A stretch of 51,341 nt of DNA, from positions 1 to 51,341 of the forward strand of contig CANOGU010000015.1 in assembly GCA_947565635.1 (NCBI GenBank), given 5' to 3'. This document shows positions 9,006 to 18,837 of the stretch, one piece after another. The notes below the pieces were generated by a model. It saw only the letters and a program-made list of their open reading frames with translations. It did no database searches and was not told the DNA's origin. The DNA comes from an uncultured Lactobacillus sp. GTDB lineage: Bacteria; Bacillota; Bacilli; Lactobacillales; Lactobacillaceae. Each line of letters starts with the position of its first letter. Within the stretch, counting starts at the first letter, position 1. A program made the position numbers and the translations under genes.

Positions 9006-11819
9006 GTGAAAAATTTAAAAGAAAAAATCAGAAAATTCCTGACTGCAGGGCCGGAAATAAAAAAACTACAAAGCGAATCAGACGAAAGTCAATGGAAGTT
9101 CTATAGTGGCATAATTTATTTGACTTTGCGTCGCGTTTTCCACTATTTGATTTTAATTGTCTTTTTCGGCTTATTTTTACTAATTGGTTTTGGTGGAGGA
9201 TATGCTCTTGGAATTGTCCGTAACCAATCTATTCCAACAGTTAGCGAATTAAATCATCAAATAAATCACGCTCAAAATTCAGCTACCCTTTATTACGCTG
9301 GCGGCAAGAAAATAGCTACAGTACAACCTGATACTGTTACTAAAAAAGCTAGTAAAAACGAAATAACTCCATTAGTTAAGAATGCTGTTACAGCAACTGA
9401 AGATGAGAACTTTTACATCCATAAAGGCGTATTACCTAAATCCTTAGTTAGGGCTGTTCTTTCTGAATTAACCGGCGTCGGGGTACAGACTGGTGGGTCA
9501 ACTTTAACTCAGCAATTAGTTAAAATGCAATTTTTAACTAGTCAGACAACTTGGCACAGAAAAGTTACTGAAATGTTCTATGCACATAAGATCGAAAAAT
9601 ACTTCTCTAAAGAGGACATTTTACGTGCATACTTAAATGCTGCTCCTTATGGTAAAAATAATCGTGGTGAAAACATTGTAGGTATCAAGACTGCAGCTGA
9701 AGGTATCTTTGGCAAGTCCATTTCTGAACTTAACTTACCTCAAGCTGCCTTTATCGCCGGTTTACCGCAAAGTCCCTCTGTTTATACTCCCTATCGCTTA
9801 AACGGAAAAGTCAAAAAAGATCTCGACTTAGCTATGCGTAGAAAAGATATCGTGCTTTTCCGTATGTACAGAAATGGTGATATTAGTAAAAAAGCCTATC
9901 TTGCGGCTAAAAAATATGATCTACGAGCAGACTTTCTTAAACCTGAAAAGGCACCAAAACAAAAGAAACAAAGCGGTTATCTGTACAACCTCGTTATGAA
10001 TAAGAGTACCAATCTTTTAGTAGAACAATTAATTGAGCAGGATGGTCTAAAAGTTTCTGACGTGAAACAAGACACTAATCGTTATAACCAGTACTTAACT
10101 AATGCTAGCGAATTATTGCATCAAAAGGGCTATCATATTAAAACTACAATTAGAAAGCCTCTTTACCAAACTATGCAACGTGTAGTTAAACAAAATAAAT
10201 ATGGTCAAGATAAAACTTCACGTGACTTTGATTCAGATACTAACAAGTGGGTTAATACAACGGAACATGTAGAAAATGGTAGTGTCGTAATTGATAACGC
10301 GACAGGCAAAGTTTTAGCCTTCAGCGGTGGCGTTGATTTCAAGAATTCTCAAATTAACCACGCCTTTGATACTTATCGCTCACCTGGTTCGTCCATCAAG
10401 CCATACCTAGTTTATGGTCCTGCAGTTGAACATAAACTTATCTCTAGTCAAACTGCACTTGCTGACTTCCCTACTCGCTTTGGAAACTATATTCCAACCG
10501 ACTATAATTCTACTGTTGAAAATAGATTTATATCCGCTCAAGAAGCATTAAGTAAGTCCTACAACTTACCAGCTGTAAACCTATACAGTAAGCTTGTAAA
10601 TGATAAGAATATTAATCTACGTCAAGATATGAAGAAGCTTGGCTTAAACCTTAGCAAAAGTGAATTTGAAAACTTAGGCCTAGCTCTTGGTGGTACAGAC
10701 TATGGCTTCTCTGTAGCTGATAATGCAAGTGCCTTTTCTAACTTCTACAACAATGGCAAACGTGCAGACCCTTACTACATTGATGAAATTCAAGACCCAT
10801 CTGGTAGAGTAATTTACAAACATAAGCAAAATTCACAAAAAGTATTCTCTACTGGTACTTCCTACATTATGCAGAAAATGCTTCACCAGGTAGTAACCAA
10901 GGGTACTGCTTCAAGTTTAACTGGTACTTTAAAGTTCAACTATAAAAACTTAATCGGTAAAACTGGAACTAGTAACGACTACCGCGATATTTGGTTTAAT
11001 GGCTCCACTCCAGGAATTACGATTTCTAGTTGGATGGGATATGATAACTTCTATGGTCACTCCTACAACCTAGATTCTAATTCTAGTGAAACCAATCTAA
11101 ACCTCTGGGCAAATATTGCAAATGCCTTATATAAAGAAGACCCTACAATCTTTAAGCTCTATGATGCTCCAAGTTCTCCAAGCTCTGTTTATAAGAATAG
11201 AGTTTTGAAACAAACTGGAACATTACTAGGAACAGTTAGTTTTGATGGCGATAACATCGACCTAACCGGTAAAAAGACAACTGCATTAAGTCTTTCTCCA
11301 GCTCCAGCTGCAACTGCTAAGTTTGGTATTGGTGGTTCAACTGCCGACTACAATCTCTTCTATGATCACTTAGAAGGAAAAGACAATGACTACGGTAAAG
11401 TCTTAATCTACACTGGTAAGACTATTTCTAAGAAGAAAAATATCAATAGTCTCTTTGCTGTAGCGAATGGCTCACCATCTGAAGATGCACGTAACTATTA
11501 TGGTAAGAACCATGAAGTCTACCGTGAATCAAATAACAACTCATCATCTTCAACTAATAGAAACGTTGGAGCAAATGATAGACAAGCTCGTAGTAGTGGC
11601 GGACAAGGAGGAAATAATAATTCTTCTTCATCGTCAACCAGACGGAATACAGCGACCGAATCTCCTTCTCAAAATACTAGTTCAGAAAACAGTAATTCAA
11701 CTAATGAAATTAATTCAAATATTAGTTCCGATGAATCTGTCTCTATTAATGCAAACAGTAGTACTGAACCAACAGCAGGCGATGCTGCTGCCGTGGACAA
11801 TGGTCCTACTACTCTATAG
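9006..11819 (+). CDS. pbp1A: class A penicillin-binding protein (PBP1A family)
   Basis: The 937-residue bifunctional peptidoglycan synthase has a cytoplasmic N-terminus, one membrane helix (about residues 45-72), and a glycosyltransferase domain with ATEDENFY and GGSTLTQQLVK near 130-170. The transpeptidase domain has the SxxK motif SSIK (near 461-464), SYN (near 517) and KTGT (near 650). The final 120 residues are an extracellular Ser/Asn/Thr-rich low-complexity tail, common in lactobacilli and probably wall-embedded. The start is GTG 9006 behind AAAGGATC. It is monocistronic, with its own promoter and a strong terminator. Confidence 0.94.
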   Translation: MKNLKEKIRKFLTAGPEIKKLQSESDESQWKFYSGIIYLTLRRVFHYLILIVFFGLFLLIGFGGGYALGIVRNQSIPTVSELNHQINHAQNSATLYYAGGKKIATVQPDTVTKKASKNEITPLVKNAVTATEDENFYIHKGVLPKSLVRAVLSELTGVGVQTGGSTLTQQLVKMQFLTSQTTWHRKVTEMFYAHKIEKYFSKEDILRAYLNAAPYGKNNRGENIVGIKTAAEGIFGKSISELNLPQAAFIAGLPQSPSVYTPYRLNGKVKKDLDLAMRRKDIVLFRMYRNGDISKKAYLAAKKYDLRADFLKPEKAPKQKKQSGYLYNLVMNKSTNLLVEQLIEQDGLKVSDVKQDTNRYNQYLTNASELLHQKGYHIKTTIRKPLYQTMQRVVKQNKYGQDKTSRDFDSDTNKWVNTTEHVENGSVVIDNATGKVLAFSGGVDFKNSQINHAFDTYRSPGSSIKPYLVYGPAVEHKLISSQTALADFPTRFGNYIPTDYNSTVENRFISAQEALSKSYNLPAVNLYSKLVNDKNINLRQDMKKLGLNLSKSEFENLGLALGGTDYGFSVADNASAFSNFYNNGKRADPYYIDEIQDPSGRVIYKHKQNSQKVFSTGTSYIMQKMLHQVVTKGTASSLTGTLKFNYKNLIGKTGTSNDYRDIWFNGSTPGITISSWMGYDNFYGHSYNLDSNSSETNLNLWANIANALYKEDPTIFKLYDAPSSPSSVYKNRVLKQTGTLLGTVSFDGDNIDLTGKKTTALSLSPAPAATAKFGIGGSTADYNLFYDHLEGKDNDYGKVLIYTGKTISKKKNINSLFAVANGSPSEDARNYYGKNHEVYRESNNNSSSSTNRNVGANDRQARSSGGQGGNNNSSSSSTRRNTATESPSQNTSSENSNSTNEINSNISSDESVSINANSSTEPTAGDAAAVDNGPTTL

Positions 11820-11843
11820 TTAAAATTATTATTTTAAAGTATC

Positions 11844-11879
11844 AAAACTGATAATCATTAATTTGATTATCAGTTTTTT
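11844..11879 (+). terminator. terminator after the penicillin-binding protein gene
   Basis: A perfect 14-bp stem, AAAACTGATAATCA (11844-11857) and TGATTATCAGTTTT (11864-11877), ends in a T run. Confidence 0.9.
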
Positions 11880-11971
11880 ATTTGTAAAAATTGTCATTTT
11901 ATTAAAATTTGTATTAAAAATAGTTAATTAAAGTATTAATATTTAAATAAATTTTAATTAAAGGAGAAGGT

Positions 11972-13606
11972 ATGGAATTACTGAAATATTTTAAAAAGTT
12001 AAAATGGGAATTTCTATTAGTATTATTTCTTATAATTGTTAATGCTGGATTTTTAACACTAGCAGGTATTTCTAGCGCGAATGCATTGAGTGCGGTTGCT
12101 AAATTACGCGCAGCTGAATTCTTTATGTGGGTTGCAATAATGGGTGGAGCCTATATTACTTATGCTATTGTTAATTGTCTTGTTAATGTAGAACAAACGC
12201 GTTTATCTCAAAATGTAGACAAACTAATCAGAAATAGTATTACAACAGACTTATCCAAGGCAAACTACGCTACTTTTCATAAACAAACTGTAGCCACATA
12301 CAGTTCTTGGTTAACTAATGATATTACTACGATTAATAATTTTGGAATCACTGACTTTTTAATGATTGTTAGACAAATTAGTGAGATTGTTTTTGGGATG
12401 CTCACCCTAGCATATTTCAATATAAGTTTGGTAGTAACTGTTATTGTCTTAACAGTTATTATGGGAATCGTGCCAAACATGTTTTCTAAAATCCTAGCTA
12501 AACGATCATTAGAATATACTCATGCTAACGAACGATTAGTTAACACAATTAATGATATATTAAATGGCTTCAATACCCTCTTTTTAGCCAATCTTCCTCA
12601 GACCATTGTTAAAAAAATCGATGGTTCTTCAGACGATGTTAAAAAGCATACATTAAATTACAGTAAAACTGCTGGAATAACTCAAGCAATAACTAATGGT
12701 TTAGCATTTATTAGCCAAGTTATTATTTTAGGACAAACGGGTTGGCTCATTTTACATCATCTCACTCCAATAGGAACTATTAGTGGTGCACAGTTTTTTG
12801 CCAGCACAATTTTTGCTGAATTAAGTGGTATTAGCTTTAACTGGCAAGAATTTAAGTCTATAAAACCAATAATGGAAAAGTTCAAATCTATATCTAACAA
12901 ACAAAGTGAGCCTCATTCAATTTCTAATTGGCAACTAGGAAAACTTGGCTTAAAGAATGTTTCCTATCATTATGCTAAAAATGATGAACCAATCTTTCAT
13001 AATTTGAATTTAGACTTTCTATTGCAAAATAAATATATCTTAACAGGAGATTCTGCAGCTGGAAAATCCACAATTTTAAATTTAATTGGTGGTTTACTAA
13101 GAAACTATCAAGGAGAAATTAATCTTGGTAATATGCGTTATGATCAAATTTCAGATCATGACCTACATCAAAAGATTTCTTATTTACAGCAAGATCCATA
13201 TATTTTTTCAGCATCCCTAAAATGGAATTTAACCCTAGGAAAAGAGATATCAACTCAAAAAATTAATAAAGTAATCAAAGAGTGCGGTCTAGAAGATTTA
13301 ATTGCTACACTACCTAAAGGAATTGATACAGTTTTAGATGATCAAGGAAAACAATTATCTGGCGGACAAAAACAACGTATCGCATTTGCTAGAGAAATAT
13401 TACGTGACACTCCAATTTACCTATTAGACGAGGCAACGTCTGCATTAGATAAAGCTTCAAGCATACAGCTTGAGCGTTTGATCTTGACTAAACAGGATAA
13501 AACTGTGATTATGGTAACCCACCACTTAAGAAACGAAATTGAACAATTAGCTAACGAAGTGATCAACTTAAATAAAATAAAAAACACGACCAGTGAAAAT
13601 ATTTAA
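11972..13606 (+). CDS. ABC transporter, fused permease and ATPase
   Basis: The 544-residue half-transporter has an N-terminal six-helix-type membrane domain (about residues 10-300). Its nucleotide-binding domain carries Walker A GDSAAGKST (near 360-368), signature LSGGQKQR (near 462-469), Walker B IYLLDEATSALD and an H-loop VTHH. It would act as a homodimer, or with a partner not seen nearby. The substrate is unknown; the architecture is that of exporters for drugs, peptides or lipids. AAAGGAGAAGG precedes ATG 11972. It is a single gene between two terminators. Confidence 0.9.
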   Translation: MELLKYFKKLKWEFLLVLFLIIVNAGFLTLAGISSANALSAVAKLRAAEFFMWVAIMGGAYITYAIVNCLVNVEQTRLSQNVDKLIRNSITTDLSKANYATFHKQTVATYSSWLTNDITTINNFGITDFLMIVRQISEIVFGMLTLAYFNISLVVTVIVLTVIMGIVPNMFSKILAKRSLEYTHANERLVNTINDILNGFNTLFLANLPQTIVKKIDGSSDDVKKHTLNYSKTAGITQAITNGLAFISQVIILGQTGWLILHHLTPIGTISGAQFFASTIFAELSGISFNWQEFKSIKPIMEKFKSISNKQSEPHSISNWQLGKLGLKNVSYHYAKNDEPIFHNLNLDFLLQNKYILTGDSAAGKSTILNLIGGLLRNYQGEINLGNMRYDQISDHDLHQKISYLQQDPYIFSASLKWNLTLGKEISTQKINKVIKECGLEDLIATLPKGIDTVLDDQGKQLSGGQKQRIAFAREILRDTPIYLLDEATSALDKASSIQLERLILTKQDKTVIMVTHHLRNEIEQLANEVINLNKIKNTTSENI

Positions 13607-13619
13607 ACTCACTACTACT

Positions 13620-13679
13620 AAAAAAGTACTATTAACATCGACGGTTTTTCAACCGAAGAGTAACAGTACTTTTTTATTT
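13620..13679. terminator. bidirectional terminator between the ABC gene and ccpA
   Basis: AAAAAAGTACT (13620-13630) and AGTACTTTTTT (13665-13675) form an 11-bp outer stem. An inner stem, CGGTT (13642-13646) with AACCG (13651-13655), lies within it. T runs on both strands suit both convergent genes. Confidence 0.8.
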
Positions 13680-13694
13680 TTAGTATTAACTTAT

Positions 13695-14690
13695 CTACTT
13701 AGTAGAAGCAGACTTCTTCAAAGTATATGGCAAGATGACATGAGCATCATCTAGCTCTTCATCATTCATCAACTTAGTTAACATTCTCATTGCAACAGCA
13801 CCGATATCATAAAGTGGTTGTTGAACAGTAGTTAATTGAGGACGAACAATTTTAGCAACATTAGTTGATGCAGCAGAAATAATTTCTAAATCTTCTGGAA
13901 TCTTCACACCTGCATCAGAAGCAGCATTAGCAATACCAGCAGCTACCACATCACGTGTTGCAATAATTCCATCTACTTTATCTGTCTTAATTTTATCAAA
14001 TAGATTATAACCATCTTCATAGGTTCTAGCATCTTCGTAGATATGAACATTCTTCAACTTATGTTCTTCCATAAAGTCTTTATAAGCAACGAAACGGTTA
14101 TCTTTGTTAACATAAGCTTTTCCGTCACCAACAACTAAAGCAAGGTTCTTCTTACCATTCTTCAATAACAAACCTAAAGCTTCTTTTTCAGCAGCCTTAT
14201 AATCAATTGTTACACTTGGAAAGTCTTGGTTAGCATCAGCAGTACCAGCTAAAACAACCGGTGTATTAGTACGCTCGAAGATTTCTTGCGCCTTTTCACC
14301 CATTAAGTTTGACATGTAAATTACACCATCAACTTGCTTATTAAGTAAGTTTTGGATTACTTGATCCTCATTTAACAAAGTATTACCAACACTGGAAAGT
14401 AAGATATTGTACTTGTACATTGTAGCAATATCGTCAATTCCTTTAGATAATTCTGCAAAGTGCATATTTGTCAAATCTGGCATAATTAAGCCGACTGTTG
14501 TAGTTCTCTTTGAAGCCAGTCCTTGAGCAACTGCATTAGGTTGATAATGCAGGCGATCAATGACAGCTAATACCTTTTCCCGTGTTTCTTTACGTACATT
14601 ATTATTTCCATTTACTACTCTTGAAACAGTAGCCATAGAAACTTTTGCTTCACGAGCAACATCATAAATAGTTACTTCTTGTTTTTGCAT
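13695..14690 (-). CDS. ccpA: catabolite control protein A
   Basis: The 331-residue LacI-family regulator has an N-terminal helix-turn-helix (VTIYDVAREAKVSMATVSRV begins near residue 5), a hinge helix PNAVAQGLASKR, and a periplasmic-binding-protein-like effector domain. The DNA-contacting residues match CcpA, the master regulator of carbon catabolite repression and activation, which binds cre sites with HPr-Ser-P. A longer reading frame to 14747 is unlikely: AGGAG upstream of ATG 14690 and the canonical MQKQEVTIYDVA start support 14690. It diverges from pepQ, the arrangement known from other lactobacilli. Confidence 0.96.
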   Translation of the reverse strand: MQKQEVTIYDVAREAKVSMATVSRVVNGNNNVRKETREKVLAVIDRLHYQPNAVAQGLASKRTTTVGLIMPDLTNMHFAELSKGIDDIATMYKYNILLSSVGNTLLNEDQVIQNLLNKQVDGVIYMSNLMGEKAQEIFERTNTPVVLAGTADANQDFPSVTIDYKAAEKEALGLLLKNGKKNLALVVGDGKAYVNKDNRFVAYKDFMEEHKLKNVHIYEDARTYEDGYNLFDKIKTDKVDGIIATRDVVAAGIANAASDAGVKIPEDLEIISAASTNVAKIVRPQLTTVQQPLYDIGAVAMRMLTKLMNDEELDDAHVILPYTLKKSASTK

Positions 14691-14749
14691 AAATTTCTCA
14701 CACTCCTGTAAAAACACTCTTTTATAACTTATCAAGAATATCAACACAT

Positions 14750-14763
14750 TGCAACCGTTTACG
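14750..14763. promoter_or_regulatory. cre-like operator between ccpA and pepQ
   Basis: TGCAACCGTTTACG agrees with the cre consensus TGnAARCGnWWWCA at all but two positions. It lies 60 bases upstream of the ccpA start and 70 upstream of pepQ, in their shared control region. CcpA-dependent control of both genes is therefore plausible. This is a consensus match by eye, not a tested site. Confidence 0.55.
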
Positions 14764-14833
14764 ACTAAAAACTCATTACTTTACCATATTATATGGTATA
14801 CTCCCAGTATATATTAAAAAAGGAGTTAAAATT

Positions 14834-15940
14834 ATGAACTTAGACAAATTACAAAATTGGTTAATTTCAACTAATAATGATGTTGCCTACATCTCTGACC
14901 CAATTAGTATTAACTACTTTACTGGCTACAGCATGGATCCTCACGAAAGAATCTTCGCTTTACTAGCTTTTAAAGATAAACCAGCCTTTATTTTTGCACC
15001 TGAATTAAATGTTGAAGAAGCTAAAAACTCTGCTTGGAACGGCGATGTTTATGGTTATCTCGACCATGAAGATCCCTGGGCAAAAATTGCTGATTTAGTA
15101 AATCAACGGATTAGCAATCTTAAAAATATCGCTATTGAAAAGACACACCTTTCAGTCGATCGCTTAGAAGCACTAAGAATCGCATTTCCTGATTCATCAT
15201 TTACAAATAATGTTTCTCCTTTTGTTGCCGAAGCACGCTTACGCAAAACTCCTGAAGAAGTTGAACAATTAAAAGCGGCTGGTGCAGAAGCAGATTTTGC
15301 CTTTCAAATTGGTTTTGATGCTCTAAGAAATGGCGTAACTGAGCGTTATGTTGCTGGCCAAATTGACTACCAATTAAAGCTTCAAAAAGGCGTCATGCAT
15401 ACTAGTTTTGAAACAATTGTTCAAGCTGGTAAGAATGCCGCTAATCCTCATCTTGGTCCAACTATGAACAAGATTGAGCCAAATGAATTAGTTCTTTTTG
15501 ACCTTGGAACTATGCACAATGGATACGCTTCTGATTCAAGTAGAACTGTAGCTTACGGCGAACCAACTGCTAAAGAAAAAGAAATCTACGAAGTTGATCG
15601 CGAAGCTCAACAAGCAGCTATTGAAGCCGCAAAGCCAGGTATTACTGCTAGCGAATTAGATGCTGTCGCTAGAGATATCATCACTAAAGCCGGCTATGGT
15701 GAATACTTTATTCACCGTCTTGGACATGGTATCGGAATGAATGTTCATGAATTTCCACAAATCATGGAGGGAAATGATATTGTTCTTGAAGAAGGTATGT
15801 GTTTCTCAATCGAGCCTGGTATTTATATCCCTAATGTAGCCGGCGTTAGAATCGAAGATTGTGGTGTTGTAACCAAGAATGGATTTGAAACCTTTACTAA
15901 GACCAGCAAAGACTTGAAATACATTCCGGTCAAAGATTAA
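14834..15940 (+). CDS. pepQ: Xaa-Pro dipeptidase PepQ
   Basis: The 368-residue M24 (pita-bread) metallopeptidase has an N-terminal creatinase-like domain (residues 1-130). The dinuclear metal ligands are in order: [21 protein letters not shown] (two Asp, near 221-235), [13 protein letters not shown] (His, near 290), a Glu near 325 in SIEPGIY, and a Glu in GVRIEDCG. PepQ hydrolyses Xaa-Pro dipeptides in the cytosol. AAAAGGAG lies before ATG 14834. The length is typical for lactobacilli. Confidence 0.96.
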   Translation: MNLDKLQNWLISTNNDVAYISDPISINYFTGYSMDPHERIFALLAFKDKPAFIFAPELNVEEAKNSAWNGDVYGYLDHEDPWAKIADLVNQRISNLKNIAIEKTHLSVDRLEALRIAFPDSSFTNNVSPFVAEARLRKTPEEVEQLKAAGAEADFAFQIGFDALRNGVTERYVAGQIDYQLKLQKGVMHTSFETIVQAGKNAANPHLGPTMNKIEPNELVLFDLGTMHNGYASDSSRTVAYGEPTAKEKEIYEVDREAQQAAIEAAKPGITASELDAVARDIITKAGYGEYFIHRLGHGIGMNVHEFPQIMEGNDIVLEEGMCFSIEPGIYIPNVAGVRIEDCGVVTKNGFETFTKTSKDLKYIPVKD

Positions 15941-15966
15941 TCCTAAAAAATAGTATCTCTATTTCC

Positions 15967-15997
15967 CTGCTGATAATTAAATCAGCAGTTTTTTTAA
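15967..15997 (+). terminator. terminator after pepQ
   Basis: CTGCTGAT (15967-15974) pairs with ATCAGCAG (15981-15988), followed by a run of T. Confidence 0.88.
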
Positions 15998-15998
15998 C

Positions 15999-16030
15999 AA
16001 AAAAAGAACCAAGTATCAAAACTTGATTCC
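15999..16030 (-). terminator. terminator of the YtxH-DUF948 operon
   Basis: GAACCAAGT (16006-16014) pairs with ACTTGATTC (16021-16029) with one mismatch. On the minus strand a long T run follows, about 20 bases after the YtxH stop. Confidence 0.7.
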
Positions 16031-16050
16031 TTAAATAATAAAATTTAACT

Positions 16051-16383
16051 TTAGTTAGTTTCAGCATTGTTTAAATCACTAACAGTATCCTTATCAGCCT
16101 TTTCGTCTTCACCAAGGTCCTTGTTAGTGTCGTCAATTACGATATCATCAAAATCTTTTAATTCTGAATCATCTTCAACTGACTTAGGGAATGATGCTAA
16201 TTGGTTCTTAATTGCTTCTGTTCCCTTATCATATTTTTCTTTTAAATGTTGCAATTTTTCATTTTCAGCAATTTTTTTCTTTACATCGTCAGTTACATCT
16301 TCTGGCAATAACAATGAGCCAGCGATCAAACCAACACCTAAACCAACAACGCTACCTAATAAAAATCCGCCAAGTTTACGCAT
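16051..16383 (-). CDS. YtxH domain-containing protein
   Basis: The 110-residue protein has an N-terminal glycine-rich hydrophobic segment (GGFLLGSVVGLGVGLIAGSLLLPE, residues 5-28), as in YtxH/general-stress membrane proteins. A helical charged region and an acidic Asp/Glu-rich tail follow. It is probably anchored in the cytoplasmic membrane with the tail in the cytosol. It lies 33 bases downstream of the DUF948 gene, and the pair is commonly co-conserved in Firmicutes, suggesting one envelope-linked complex. Function is unknown. Confidence 0.85.
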   Translation of the reverse strand: MRKLGGFLLGSVVGLGVGLIAGSLLLPEDVTDDVKKKIAENEKLQHLKEKYDKGTEAIKNQLASFPKSVEDDSELKDFDDIVIDDTNKDLGEDEKADKDTVSDLNNAETN

Positions 16384-16416
16384 AATTATTCTCCTTTAAT
16401 AAATATTTAATAAATA

Positions 16417-16848
16417 TTAGTCTTCACCGCGACGACGTTTACGTCTTGCAAACATTCGACTAACTAGAGATGAAAAGATGCCAATTCCAACTCCTCTAAT
16501 ACCCATATTAGAGAAACGCTCAACCATTCTTCTTGATGAAGAATTAATATCTGACACACTTTCACCTAAATCTGCAGCTGCCTTCACAACTGGTTCTAAT
16601 TCTGTTACTTTACCGTTTACATCAGCTAAAAGAGCATTACTTTTTTCTAATAAATCTTCACTTTGTTTCATCAATACAGCAGTTTGCTTTGTTAAATCAT
16701 CAACAGCTGTATTAACGCTATCCAGAGTTGAGTCAACTTTCTTCATTGTCTTAGTAGCTCTAACAATTAAAGGCAAAGTAAATAAGACCAAGATTAAAAA
16801 GGCAACCGCTGCAATTAAGCCAGCCAATGCACCATATGAAATTGACAT
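16417..16848 (-). CDS. DUF948 domain-containing protein
   Basis: The 143-residue protein has one N-terminal transmembrane helix (residues 7-29). A long heptad-like coiled-coil region (about 30-110, with LTKQTAVLMKQSEDLLEKSNALL) and a basic end (ARRKRRRGED) follow. This is the DUF948 layout found next to YtxH proteins. The good ribosome binding site AGGATAG lies before ATG 16848. It diverges from the mscS gene. No biochemical role is established. Confidence 0.85.
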   Translation of the reverse strand: MSISYGALAGLIAAVAFLILVLFTLPLIVRATKTMKKVDSTLDSVNTAVDDLTKQTAVLMKQSEDLLEKSNALLADVNGKVTELEPVVKAAADLGESVSDINSSSRRMVERFSNMGIRGVGIGIFSSLVSRMFARRKRRRGED

Positions 16849-16974
16849 AATCTATCCTCCATTAATTATTCCTCTCATAAGAAAGTCTAGCATTATTCCT
16901 CGCCTCAAGCAATAAAATAGTACCTAACTTTTTGATATACTATTAAAGAGAAAGTTAAGAAAGAAAGGAAATCT

Positions 16975-17874
16975 ATGAACTGGTCTACCCTTCTAAAAGG
17001 AACTTCTACTACAACTAAAAAAACTAATGTCGATTCCTTAATTGATTGGAACGACGTATTTCATACCTTATTAAGTCGTAGTATTCAAATAATAATCACC
17101 ACTGTCATTTTCTTTTTAATTTGGCATATTGGTAAAAAATTACTAACCAAATACTTACTCAAAAATCCTAAATTTCAAGAAAAAATGACAGGTCGAAAAA
17201 GGACTTTGGCTCAACTTGGAGTCGCTCTTTTCCAATATACCATTCTTTTGTTCTATCTCTACAGCATTTTAACCCTGCTTGGTATACCTGTTGGCACACT
17301 TTTAGCCAGTGTGGGACTTGTTTCACTAGCTTTAGGGATGGGCGCCCAAGGGCTTGTTAGTGACGTCATAACTGGAATGAACATCTTAAGTGAAGGGGAA
17401 TATAATATTGGCGATACAGTTAAGATTGGCAACTATACTGGAACCGTCCTTTCATTCACGCTACGCAATACTAGACTTAAGACAACCAATGGTGCCGTCA
17501 TCTACATCCCTAACCGCAACATTACTGTAGTTGAAAATTTAAGTCACGGTTCACATTCAGGGTGGAGTATGAACATCGACTTAAACTTATCAGTTGAAAA
17601 TGATCTTACTGATATTAATCATGCTGTCGATAAGGCTAATGGTGCTTTAAAAGATAAATTTAAGAAACAAATCAAAAAAGGACCGCAAATTATTGGAATT
17701 ATTAATCAAACAGGTTCTAGTTTTATTTATCAAATTCATTTTCAAGTAATTGCTAATAGTCAAAGTATGATTAAAAATGCTTATCTAACTGCCTATATTA
17801 AGGAATTTAATCAGGCAGGAATTAAATTTAGTTCCCTTCCCACCAAGCAAGATAATAATCAATCTAATTCATAA
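16975..17874 (+). CDS. mscS: small-conductance mechanosensitive channel, MscS family
   Basis: The 299-residue protein has transmembrane helices near residues 35-55 and 80-105. The pore-lining third helix, with the alternating small-residue pattern ASVGLVSLALGMGAQGLVSD, is near 113-132. The beta domain follows (GDTVKIGNYTGTVLSFTLRNTRLKT) and then an alpha/beta C-terminus. The family opens under membrane tension to release solutes during osmotic downshock. AAAGGAAA precedes ATG 16975. It is a single gene with its own terminator. Confidence 0.93.
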   Translation: MNWSTLLKGTSTTTKKTNVDSLIDWNDVFHTLLSRSIQIIITTVIFFLIWHIGKKLLTKYLLKNPKFQEKMTGRKRTLAQLGVALFQYTILLFYLYSILTLLGIPVGTLLASVGLVSLALGMGAQGLVSDVITGMNILSEGEYNIGDTVKIGNYTGTVLSFTLRNTRLKTTNGAVIYIPNRNITVVENLSHGSHSGWSMNIDLNLSVENDLTDINHAVDKANGALKDKFKKQIKKGPQIIGIINQTGSSFIYQIHFQVIANSQSMIKNAYLTAYIKEFNQAGIKFSSLPTKQDNNQSNS

Positions 17875-17918
17875 AAGATTAAATAGCTAGACTTTCGTCT
17901 ACAACTTAATCTTTTTTT
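17873..17918 (+). terminator. terminator after mscS
   Basis: AAAAGATTAA (17873-17882) pairs with TTAATCTTTT (17906-17915), with an inner TAGAC/GTCTA stem and a T run. Its end touches the 3' end of the acetate kinase pseudogene on the other strand. Confidence 0.8.
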
Positions 17919-18699
17919 ATTGCCTTACACGCACTATTTCACGTGCAATCATTAATTCCTCGTTAGCTGGGACAATTAATGCCTTTACTTTTGAATCAGG
18001 CTTAGAAATAAATTTTTCACCATCAGCTCGATTAGCTTTAAAATCTGGATCTAAACCTAAACCCTATAACCCCTACTCGAATGTCAGGATCATGCTTACC
18101 TATTCCAGCAGTAAAGATAATTGCATCTACCCTATTTAATTCAGCTGCATATGCACCAACATAGCAAACAACACGATTTATAAAAATTTTGCACGCTTAT
18201 CTTTGCTTTCAATTAAATCACGCAGATCAGATGAAATCCCTGAAATTTCCAATAAACCTGATTTATAGTTTAAAATATCAATTGTTTCATCTATATTTAT
18301 GCATTAATCTTTGCAAGGCAGCTGGATCAAAATCTCCACTTCTAGTCCCCATTGTTACACCTGTTAATGGACTAATTCCCATTGAGGTATCATAGGACTT
18401 TCCACATTTTACGGCCGTCACAGAAGCACCAGATCCTAAGTGACACACAATTAGATTAACCAAGTTAGGATTCTTTTTTAATATTTTTGCTGTTCGTTGT
18501 GCTACATAAAAAACTGATATTCCATACGCACCATATTTACGAATACCATAATCTTGATAGTACTTATAAGGAATTGAATACAAATAATGAATTTGATCAA
18601 GAGTTTGGTGATAAGAATTATCAAACACTGCAACTTGCGGTACATTCGGGACAATTCTAATGATGAACTTCCTGAGTTAATTGCTAAAACTCTTTTCAT
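17917..18699 (-). pseudogene. ackA: acetate kinase pseudogene with large internal deletion and frameshifts
   Basis: Reading leftward from ATG 18699, the gene opens with the acetate kinase start MKRVLAINSGSSSLE. After about 15 codons it jumps, in another frame, to the middle of the enzyme: VAVFDNSYHQT, YLYSIPYKYY, YGIRKYGAYG, CHLGSGASVTAV, DTSMGISPLTGVTMGTRSGDFDPA. The frame breaks near 18290 (a TGA appears after LQRLMHKYR) and continues with IDETIDILNYKSGLLEISG. It breaks again near 18180 and near 18060, before ending PDSKVKALIVPANEELMIARE. About 783 bases remain of the usual ~1190, so roughly 130-140 codons are missing. A functional kinase is not possible; a working paralogue presumably exists elsewhere. 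Confidence 0.93.
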
Positions 18700-18793
18700 A
18701 CGCTATAACCTCAAATTATATTTAAACTTACGTTTATTAAGAACTATACAGTTTAAGTATGGCGCTTTCATTAATAAAATTAAAAGTCACAAC

Positions 18794-18829
18794 AAAAAAA
18801 GAACTTATTCCTTAATTAGAATAAGTTCT
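18794..18829 (-). terminator. terminator of the murI-rdgB operon
   Basis: AGAACTTATTC (18800-18810) and GAATAAGTTCT (18819-18829) form a perfect 11-bp stem. A seven-T run follows on the minus strand, right after the rdgB stop. Confidence 0.9.
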
Positions 18830-18837
18830 AAATTTCA

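Noticed and set aside
11467-11823. 118-codon plus-strand ORF in another frame inside the penicillin-binding protein gene tail
   Set aside because: It is a shadow of the low-complexity Ser/Asn-rich tail; no ribosome binding site.
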